Source: Paramoeba atlantica | Lineage: Eukaryota; Discosea | Direction of reading: 5' to 3' | Length of the DNA: 64,000 nt | Assembly: GCA_977017575.1 (NCBI GenBank) | Contig: CDRNVI010000088.1 | Coordinates: forward strand, 62,001 to 126,000 | Part shown: positions 57,269 through 64,000 of the stretch, piece after piece | Layout: each line of letters starts with the position of its first letter | Numbering within the stretch: the stretch's first letter is position 1 | The notes under the pieces: generated by a model | The model's database searches: none | Seen by the model: only the letters and a program-made list of their open reading frames with translations | Told to the model about the DNA's origin: nothing | Position numbers and translations under genes: made by a program

Positions 57269-60253
57269 TCAAACTTCGGCTAATTCCGCTTGTTGTAAAT
57301 CTTCAACACAGAGAAGAGCTTCTCGTAGTTCTGCCGCGAACAGAGATAGCGAATAAATGACGGCATGAACTCCCTCCGCTTCTTCACTTCGGATAGGCAT
57401 TGGCTGATGCTTAGGATAAGGAGTCGAAAACTGAGTCGACTCACAAAGATCATCGTCATCTGGCTTCATGCTAATACTCTGATGTCCAAGAAATTCGGTA
57501 CATGATAGAAACGGTTTCGAGGATTCAATCTCATCCTTCACACTTCCTTGAGAATGTAGATCTTCCACACTCGATAGCTTCGTGGAGCTGCCTGCTTCTT
57601 CTGCCACATTTTCAAGCGCATGTTGTATCATGCCACGTAATTCTCTGTCACGGTAGTGACGTAGAACATTGATCAGTTCCGTAAGCTTTGTAGAATGCGA
57701 AACAATTTCCGAAGCCAATGCCGAATGTTTCTTAAGAAGGGATATTATGAGCATGCATACTATGGACTTGCAGTGCTCCCCGATTTCATTCCCAACAGGT
57801 TCCAAGGTGGAAAGTATCGAAATCGCAGCTTCAGAAAGATGATGTTTTTCATGACATTTTCCGTTGATTATTCCCTTTTGGATTGCTGCGTAGTTTGGTC
57901 GGAGTACAGAATTTCGTCGCAATACTATTTTGTCTTGACTAGGGGATCGGTACTGCATTTTTTCGGATGATTGTACTTCTTGTACAGAGGGAACGCTAAA
58001 CATAAGTTTCCATGCTGCACTGCTCGTTTCCAAGATTGCATGCATGTTTAGAAACACACGGTGCAGCTTGCCACTTGAGTACACAGGGTACGGTGTGCGT
58101 CGCATATCTGGTTCATCTTCTGCCAGAGAAAGCCATGTGCTCTCCAGCGCCAACGATTTTTTCATAGCAGACAGAGACGTTTCCAAGTCGCAAATGGAGC
58201 TTAGACGCTTGCCAAAGACCGCCAAACAAGAAGACAGAGATGCTGCTAAGTGCTTCATTGTAATCGTTCTTTGAGCAATAAGTTCAGCCCTGGCAGAAGT
58301 GGGGAAGAGGAGTAGAGAAATAACAATGTATATCATGACAGAAAACGTGTTTTGCATGATACGTACAATAGCCTCATCTGTGTCTATGCCCGGTGTTAGC
58401 ATCCCAACAAGAACAAAGCAACCGTAAAAAGCAGCAGTTCCGTAAGCCTTCCCAGTTCGTGCCAAATTAAATGCGAACAATGTAACACAAGATGCAATAA
58501 CTAGCCCAGTCGTTGAGTGCACAAGGGAACCGGCTGAGAAACCTATAACTGCACCCATCAGTGTGCCAAAAAGACGTTGAGCTGCTCCTACAACAGCGGA
58601 CCCAGGATCATCAGAAGCAACGAAACATACGATGGTAGGCCCCGTGAGCCACGCATAACGCGGACTATGCATGGCAAAAAAGGCGACAGAAAGCGTTAGC
58701 GCTAGACTCGTCTTAAAAGACTCTTTCAGACGACGAAGGTCGTGATTCGAATATTGGAATGTAACATAGCGAAAGATTCTATCGATCAAATCCTTGGGAC
58801 CCTTCAGAAGATAGGTTTTCCAAAGCGGTAGGCATTTAGGACGTTCCTGCTTCGACGAACGTATAGCGAGTAATACAGTGCAGAATGTCCGTACATGAAA
58901 GTTGAAAAAGTTAATAAGCGCATTATTTTCAACTTCTTGAGGAGTAGGTGGCCTTCCCAAACCGTAATTAATTCTTCGGCGCCCATCCAGAATTTTATCT
59001 TCGAATCGATCGAGACAAGTCTCCAGCGAGGAAAGCTTCAGGTCAGCATCTTTTAAGGACCCTGTTTCACCAAGCCCAAAGCAAATAGCCTCAGCGTCAC
59101 GGACAAGGTCTTTCAGCGGAATGGAAAGCGTATTTGCCCAGGCCTCCATTCGCCGAGAGTTTAACACTGCATCCGACACTTGCGACAGATTCTCCACAAC
59201 TCGTAGCATAGAGAGCAATATCTCGTTTAGTTGTTCGAAAACATACCTCTTGGATTCGCGTTCTCTGGTTGTATGCAGCAGTTCAGGCTCCGTCATGGAG
59301 TCTTTGCTACTCTCCTGCAACTCGTGAAAATTTTGCTCGAGCGCCCTCTTTGCAAATCGAAAGCGCACGAGATTTACGTTTCGATCCATATTTTTTCCAC
59401 ACCAAAATGAATCGCAAAGCCCAGCAAAGCACAAACTAATATCTCTTGAGATGGCATGAAGTGTTGTATCAACTTCCTGGGTCGCCCGGCGCGGATAGGG
59501 AAAAAATTGAGCAAACACTCCGAAGCCGACTCCAAGGAAGAACTCGCTTACCAATCGGGAAGTTAACCAAACATCTTCCACGCCGGCCTCCATTGTTCTG
59601 TAGTGTCCAACGCATGAGACAGTCAGTAACAACAAGCTAATTCTCTTACAACGATCGTCTATGCACAATGCACCGAAAATGAACGTCAATAATGCATAGG
59701 CCACACCCCATAGTAGTCCGTTTTGATGCAGATTGAGAAGCGACACAGCTGTTCCCACGGGAAGAACAAACACGGCACCGCTTAGAGTGTGAAACAAGAA
59801 ACTTACGGTCTCACCAACCGTTGCCCGATATCCCAAAATAGAGCCCATAGTCATGATTGGCGTAGAAGTAAAACAATGTTTTGTCGCTTCTAAATTAAGC
59901 AGCAGTGAAGTCGGTAATATGCATAAAAGAGCCACCCGCAGAGCAAAGTCTATTTTGCCCCAGAAAAATCGATTGCTCAGAAACCCAAAGATTGGAGTGC
60001 TGTCAGCAGAACCAACGGCACGCAAATCCCACGGAACGCTGTGCTCAACGGAATTATCTAGAATAGGTGAATTCTTCTGCGAATTTGCTGCATGATGAGG
60101 CGAATCTGGAGACAAATTCCCTTGTATACTGTCACATGCCTTGAGAGCAGATACGTTGTGTATTGGAATCACAGTTTCGGAGTCGAGACTACGGACTTCA
60201 CCACTTTCTCGAGGTTGTGTCTCGAGGATGGTTTCTTTTTTACGGGTTTCCAT
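57269..60253 (-). CDS. large membrane protein, FUSC/aromatic-acid-exporter-like
   Basis: The 994-residue protein has two sets of six or so transmembrane helices separated by a long soluble region. One set is at about 95-260 (ALLCILPTSLLLNL, then AVFVLPVGTAVSLL and LLWGVAYALLTFIFGAL). The second is at about 520-670 (LALTLSVAFFAMHS, then RLFGTLMGAVIGFSAG). The motif LFGTLMGAVIGF fits the FUSC/ArAE_2 family (fusaric acid resistance, YccS, aluminium-activated malate transporter relatives). A helical cytoplasmic tail of 320 residues follows. Substrate unknown. I corrected the start to the ATG at 60253. Confidence 0.75.
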   Translation of the reverse strand: METRKKETILETQPRESGEVRSLDSETVIPIHNVSALKACDSIQGNLSPDSPHHAANSQKNSPILDNSVEHSVPWDLRAVGSADSTPIFGFLSNRFFWGKIDFALRVALLCILPTSLLLNLEATKHCFTSTPIMTMGSILGYRATVGETVSFLFHTLSGAVFVLPVGTAVSLLNLHQNGLLWGVAYALLTFIFGALCIDDRCKRISLLLLTVSCVGHYRTMEAGVEDVWLTSRLVSEFFLGVGFGVFAQFFPYPRRATQEVDTTLHAISRDISLCFAGLCDSFWCGKNMDRNVNLVRFRFAKRALEQNFHELQESSKDSMTEPELLHTTRERESKRYVFEQLNEILLSMLRVVENLSQVSDAVLNSRRMEAWANTLSIPLKDLVRDAEAICFGLGETGSLKDADLKLSSLETCLDRFEDKILDGRRRINYGLGRPPTPQEVENNALINFFNFHVRTFCTVLLAIRSSKQERPKCLPLWKTYLLKGPKDLIDRIFRYVTFQYSNHDLRRLKESFKTSLALTLSVAFFAMHSPRYAWLTGPTIVCFVASDDPGSAVVGAAQRLFGTLMGAVIGFSAGSLVHSTTGLVIASCVTLFAFNLARTGKAYGTAAFYGCFVLVGMLTPGIDTDEAIVRIMQNTFSVMIYIVISLLLFPTSARAELIAQRTITMKHLAASLSSCLAVFGKRLSSICDLETSLSAMKKSLALESTWLSLAEDEPDMRRTPYPVYSSGKLHRVFLNMHAILETSSAAWKLMFSVPSVQEVQSSEKMQYRSPSQDKIVLRRNSVLRPNYAAIQKGIINGKCHEKHHLSEAAISILSTLEPVGNEIGEHCKSIVCMLIISLLKKHSALASEIVSHSTKLTELINVLRHYRDRELRGMIQHALENVAEEAGSSTKLSSVEDLHSQGSVKDEIESSKPFLSCTEFLGHQSISMKPDDDDLCESTQFSTPYPKHQPMPIRSEEAEGVHAVIYSLSLFAAELREALLCVEDLQQAELAEV

Positions 60254-60634
60254 AGACACCGTGAATAATGAGTAATTTATCTCTCACTCTAAGAGATGAA
60301 AAATTTGAGTGACTAAAAGCAACATAAAAATTGACGATCCGTATCCCAAGTAATCAAGATTAAAATTAACATGCGTGCCTATGTACAATGAAAGTATCGA
60401 AAAAAATTACAGAAACCGTAGCTTCAATGCTAGTTGAGAGTGGCTAAGCAAAGAAAAAAGATTTAATGTATGTACGCACCTATCGCTGCTAAAATTATCA
60501 GTGAGTAAAAATAACAGAATATCTCCTTCACATAATGTTATTAGCTATAAAGGAGTTCTATATAAGGAGTTCTATACTAGGCCAAGTAGAACCATTATGC
60601 AGTATTGGCCTCGAATCAAGATAGCTTTCGTTCT
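60254..60634. other. intergenic with a short duplication
   Basis: AT-rich. AAGGAGTTCTATA occurs twice in a row at about 60550-60576. No gene. Confidence 0.5.
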
Positions 60635-61465
60635 TTAAGGTTTGTAGACGCCAGCCACAAGTGCATGACCTCGTTCAAAAGGTTCCAACGTCACTTGCTC
60701 TTTCGGTCGCAGTTTCTCCTTTTTTAATTTTGCAACCTCAGAGGCAAAGACCACTTCTGGCTCTGCGGTGCTATCGACGCAGTTCGCCTTGATTGAAATA
60801 GCAAAGCCTCCCCCACTTTTCAGAAAATGTTTAGCATTCAAAGCAATGATTCGAGCCTGATCAGGTTGTGCTACGTCCATAAAGATAGCATCTACAAGTC
60901 CGGGGATCAGCATTCGATATTTCCACGGGTGACGCGCGTCTTCAACTATGGGCACAATATTCGGTCGATGCTTTGACATTTCCTCTAGATCCCTTCCGCA
61001 TCTTAATGAGAACTCGACGGCATACACTACTCCTTCCGAGCCGACGACATCACTGACGTGCGAAACAGTGGTTCCGCTGGCAGCTCCCAGATAGAGCACC
61101 TTCTCTCCCGGAGCGACGTACATTTTTTCTATGCCGTTGTAAATACCCGCCGCGAGCTTTGACCGGTACGGATTCCACACGCGAAATTCCGTGTTAGCCT
61201 CATCCTCCTCCTGTAACTTTACATTTATTTTCTTCTCTCCGTATACATTTACCCCGGGGACCTGACTCTGAGTGCACAGTGCCTTACCCCCGGAAACGAA
61301 CACCCCGGGAAAGCGATGGTGAGCACTGATTTCCGCACTTTTAGGTTTCCCCATGGAACCTCCGCGACCGCGACCTGAACCCCTACCACGTCCTCCACCA
61401 ATCCCGCCTCGGGCACGACCCCCTCGCATAGGTCCACCTCCTCGGCCCATAGGTCCTCCTCTCAT
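60635..61465 (-). CDS. NOP1: fibrillarin, box C/D snoRNP methyltransferase
   Basis: Fibrillarin adds 2'-O-methyl groups to rRNA at sites chosen by box C/D snoRNAs. The 276-residue protein begins with a glycine-arginine-rich tract (residues 1-45, repeated GRG and RGG). The methyltransferase domain follows: [49 protein letters not shown] (SAM site, about 116-145), [25 protein letters not shown] and [29 protein letters not shown] at the end is the conserved tail. The ATG is at 61465. The GAR tract is shorter than in animals. Confidence 0.97.
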   Translation of the reverse strand: MRGGPMGRGGGPMRGGRARGGIGGGRGRGSGRGRGGSMGKPKSAEISAHHRFPGVFVSGGKALCTQSQVPGVNVYGEKKINVKLQEEDEANTEFRVWNPYRSKLAAGIYNGIEKMYVAPGEKVLYLGAASGTTVSHVSDVVGSEGVVYAVEFSLRCGRDLEEMSKHRPNIVPIVEDARHPWKYRMLIPGLVDAIFMDVAQPDQARIIALNAKHFLKSGGGFAISIKANCVDSTAEPEVVFASEVAKLKKEKLRPKEQVTLEPFERGHALVAGVYKP

Positions 61466-61733
61466 GAAAATCTCGTGCTAAGAATGCAAAGGTGAAATAC
61501 TAAGGTACAGTTTTAATGGAAAGACACGGAACAAGAAGAGTGTACGTGTACGTTATGATAAGGTGCAAGGATAAAGACTAGACACAGCAAAAAGAGCAGA
61601 AAATAGTTCTTTCGGTGGGAATAGTAATTCTTTTAATTAACACAATTTAATTGAGATACACGGCATGATAAAAGACCGATACTGTATGTGGATAACGTAT
61701 AAATGCATATTTCTGCGAGAGAAAATTTGCGTT

Positions 61734-63374
61734 TCACTCCTGAAGATCATCGGAATCCTCTATTTCGTCGTCGTTGTTACTGACGCAAGTGTCGCCAGAC
61801 ACAGAATGATTATCTGCTGACACAACGTCGTAATATTCTTCTCGTAAATGTTTTTTCCACCCTTCAGGATCAGCAGCATTATACGATGACCAAAGCGAAG
61901 CTACGAAATGCTTCGGTAGACTTCGCTTTTTTCTTTCATATTTCGCTTCAATAGAAGGAGCTGAGGTTCTTGCTATTTTCTTACTTAAAGGAAGGATTCT
62001 ATTTCCGTCTACTGCCAATTTAGACCTCCAGTTTCTTGAACCACTATGAATATTTTTTGTTTCAAGAATTGTTGGGAGGGAGTCACTCTTTTTCGATTCT
62101 TTGGTAGGTGGGAGTGCATCAGGAAGAAGTAGTTCATCACAAAAAAGAATAGAGTGCAATAAACAATCATCTTCATCCTGACGCCATTTCGTGTAAGAAA
62201 CAGAACATTTCGGCATAAAGGGAGGAGCTGTGCACGGTTGCCATTTTTTAGCAACATTTGGATTAGCGTTGAAAGTACGATATGCACAGATGACACATTC
62301 CAAAGGAAGTATTTCTCGCACAAAGAAGTTTGAGGATGATGTTGGAATGATTTCGTCCGCACACGCTATGTCCAAATAGACAGCGGCTGCGCCTTCTATG
62401 TTTTCTGCATCAAAAAATTGAAGCATGTTATGATGAAAAAAAGAAAGCAAACGCATTCCTGACACTTCTGGCAAACTGTATAATATTTCTTGCACAGTAT
62501 AAGGTCTTCCGTAGAGAAAACGTGCCGTTGCATGACCTATATTCAGATAAGCATCTCTATTCTGCGGGTTCGGAATTACACTGGTTTGCTTTACTGGTTC
62601 TTTATCGATGTCGATAACGTCGACACCTTTCTTTGGCAAGAGTATACCAGTTTGCTGGTGCGACGGTTCGGCTTTCGTAGTCTTACGTGAAGATCGGTAC
62701 TTTAGAAGAACCCACTGCAGTTGCACGGTAGCAGCACGAATATCACCTGCATCCTCCGCTATGCCCGAAATTGTGTCTCTGATCCCAATTTCGGAAGAAA
62801 AATGGCAAAGGTTCGTTATGTGTTCCAGGCAACGCTTGATAGAAGCTGTCGTAACTGGTGGGACACGTATGAATTCCACATTCGAGGATACCAAAAACTG
62901 TTCCGAAAACCACTCTCGCAGTGCGGTTCGTTCGCTGTAGACGTCTGAGGTGGTGCACATAAAAATCGCTTTGATTCGTGCCTCACGTACTTGAGCAAGA
63001 AATCGGTCGGTTAATCTGTCTCGAAACGCCCTCTGCAATGGACATGTACTTTGAGGAATAACATTTTCGAATACCGTCACGTAGGATCTATTGTCTAGAG
63101 AGCTATTCAGCAGAAGCGCAAGCTCACGAATAGTCCACTCCTCATTAAACACTCTTCTACAAGAAATCTGTCTTTCTGCAATCATTAAGTCCATCGAAGT
63201 GCGCTTGCCGCATCCTGGAGGACCGTGTACAACAAGAACTAACCCGTTCGAAGAATTCATCATCCTGTCGACAGCATTATTAATTTCTTTATTTTTTTGG
63301 TGAGATAGTGTACTGCGAGCAATAGGAACTGCCTTATGTTTTATATTACAAAAGAGACATGACGCACCAACCAT
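61734..63374 (-). CDS. RAD17: RAD17/RAD24-like checkpoint clamp loader
   Basis: RAD17 with RFC2-5 loads the 9-1-1 clamp at damaged DNA. The 546-residue protein has a diverged AAA+ domain: LSHQKNKEINNAVDRMM, then the P-loop GPPGCGKRTS (about 51-60). A Walker-B-like VFENVIPQ stands where others have VEDLPN. Sensor helices with IRAATVQLQWVLLKYRS follow, then the lid with NRDAYLNIGHATARFLYGR (others: FRALGKILY). A Ser/Lys-rich region and acidic end complete it. The residue after the P-loop lysine is Arg in place of Thr, which is unusual. The family call rests on domain order and the position of these motifs. Confidence 0.75.
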   Translation of the reverse strand: MVGASCLFCNIKHKAVPIARSTLSHQKNKEINNAVDRMMNSSNGLVLVVHGPPGCGKRTSMDLMIAERQISCRRVFNEEWTIRELALLLNSSLDNRSYVTVFENVIPQSTCPLQRAFRDRLTDRFLAQVREARIKAIFMCTTSDVYSERTALREWFSEQFLVSSNVEFIRVPPVTTASIKRCLEHITNLCHFSSEIGIRDTISGIAEDAGDIRAATVQLQWVLLKYRSSRKTTKAEPSHQQTGILLPKKGVDVIDIDKEPVKQTSVIPNPQNRDAYLNIGHATARFLYGRPYTVQEILYSLPEVSGMRLLSFFHHNMLQFFDAENIEGAAAVYLDIACADEIIPTSSSNFFVREILPLECVICAYRTFNANPNVAKKWQPCTAPPFMPKCSVSYTKWRQDEDDCLLHSILFCDELLLPDALPPTKESKKSDSLPTILETKNIHSGSRNWRSKLAVDGNRILPLSKKIARTSAPSIEAKYERKKRSLPKHFVASLWSSYNAADPEGWKKHLREEYYDVVSADNHSVSGDTCVSNNDDEIEDSDDLQE

Positions 63375-64000
63375 CGCGTATTGCGTCTTGTACTGAAAAT
63401 GTTTTCCACCTCCTTTTCACGGTGATATTCCCGATTTACGTTGAGTCAAACTGCTCAATAAGCAAATCCATAACACTTCGACGATACGGCATGTTCACAG
63501 CATAGTTCGTTCTGTATTTTCTGTAGATAGAACAAAATGTATTACATGCATAATAGATAATTTCGCATGAGCTCTACTTGAACAGTCTATATCAAAGTAT
63601 GATGTGCACTAAATCAAAAGTTTAAAGCAGTCATAACAGGAATGTTGTACATGAAGGCCCAAATATACGAATTCCTGGTGACAACCATCACTCAAGAAGA
63701 TGATACCAGCCACAATATCAAAAATTGTAGTGAAATAGATATGCGTATAAACAGGTCGTCTAGGACTAACGCATAAATCGAGGTGCATAGTACATAGAAA
63801 TTTGATGTCCAACTTAAGTTAAGCATTTGCCAAATGACCAGTTTCTATTTATCACTGGCCCTTCTGAGTTAGACTGCGTGTCTTGTGAGATATTTTTTTG
63901 GTCTTGTGAGATATTACTACCCATGGTTAAAAAGTCTTCGAACAAAATTTTAAGCAAAATTAGACACGCGCTGGAATAAAAATTCTGCGACGTCATCAAT
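63375..64000. other. spacer at the window edge, no gene seen
   Basis: AT-rich. Two short minus-strand frames (63609-63812 without an ATG at its start, and 63814-63999) have no family features. The next gene of the array probably begins beyond the window. Confidence 0.45.

Noticed and set aside
1-64000. Bacterial or organelle origin of the window
   Set aside because: Fibrillarin, MPP10, RPC82, SKP1, RPN12 and Sec61 gamma are nuclear eukaryotic genes.
1-64000. CRISPR arrays, rRNA genes
   Set aside because: No regularly spaced repeat-spacer pattern and no rRNA-like conserved stretch seen.
1-64000. Kinetoplastid-type spliced-leader acceptors before each gene
   Set aside because: Some leaders have a pyrimidine tract followed by AG (fibrillarin, SKP1), but RPN12 and ELP3 lack a good one within about 80 bp, so the pattern is not general.

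Overview
This window looks like nuclear DNA of a eukaryote with very compact, apparently intronless genes. I recognise or can support 29 host protein genes plus one very small probable gene. They include MAK16, RPC82, MPP10, fibrillarin, RPN12, SKP1, SEC61 gamma, ELP3, WEE1, RAD17, two LAMMER kinases, PFKFB and PEPCK. Each is one uninterrupted reading frame, and all lie on the minus strand. Such long one-strand, intronless arrays are known from kinetoplastids and, with introns, from dinoflagellates. Intron-poor unicellular red algae are the other obvious candidate. I saw no consistent spliced-leader acceptor upstream of the genes and at least one TATA-like promoter (PEPCK), so the lineage stays open. 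It is certainly not prokaryotic.

Layout: 0.4-7.0 kb holds MAK16, a 49-residue membrane protein, RPC82, a YTH-like protein and the first LAMMER kinase. 7.2-8.9 kb holds the 3' end of a restriction-endonuclease-like (RLE) retrotransposon and phosphopantetheine adenylyltransferase. 9.3-19.9 kb is an island of nested mobile DNA. It contains a second retrotransposon stub, a fold-back element and a Merlin/ISXO2-type transposase with a C-terminal SWIM zinc finger. That transposase gene is split by a 7.65-kb Tc1-like element, which itself carries a long RLE-type LINE reading frame with six repeated Cys/His motifs. 20.3-35.6 kb is a dense block of host genes (TAP42, PFKFB, MPP10, PUS1, an FAD oxidoreductase, WEE1, UPF0390, second LAMMER kinase, LYR protein, mL52-like). 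35.7-37.8 kb is occupied by two long direct repeats. 37.8-44.6 kb holds a chorismate-lyase-like protein, RPN12, GPX and two unrecognised genes. 44.6-47.7 kb is AT-rich repeats, an apparently intact Tc1/mariner element and a tiny hairpin element. 47.7-63.4 kb holds GDP-fucose synthase, SEC61 gamma, an RIIa-type protein, a 349-bp MITE, a minisatellite, SKP1, ELP3, PEPCK, a FUSC-type transporter, fibrillarin and RAD17.

Functionally the neighbours are housekeeping genes of mixed pathways: ribosome biogenesis (MAK16, MPP10, NOP1), transcription (RPC82), tRNA modification (PUS1, ELP3), cell-cycle and checkpoint control (WEE1, RAD17, SKP1, TAP42) and carbon metabolism (PFKFB, PEPCK, GFUS, PPAT). They share orientation, not pathway.

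The most notable points are the complete strand bias, the SWIM-fused Merlin transposase with its in-frame split, and the LINE with HFM1/MER3-like Cys motifs. Among host proteins, the notable ones are a tail-extended ELP3, a PFKFB lacking its phosphatase RHG motif, a PEPCK ending in a PTS1-like AKL, and GC-rich patches inside genes with a C-to-G skew switch. All starts given are the first ATG consistent with the family.
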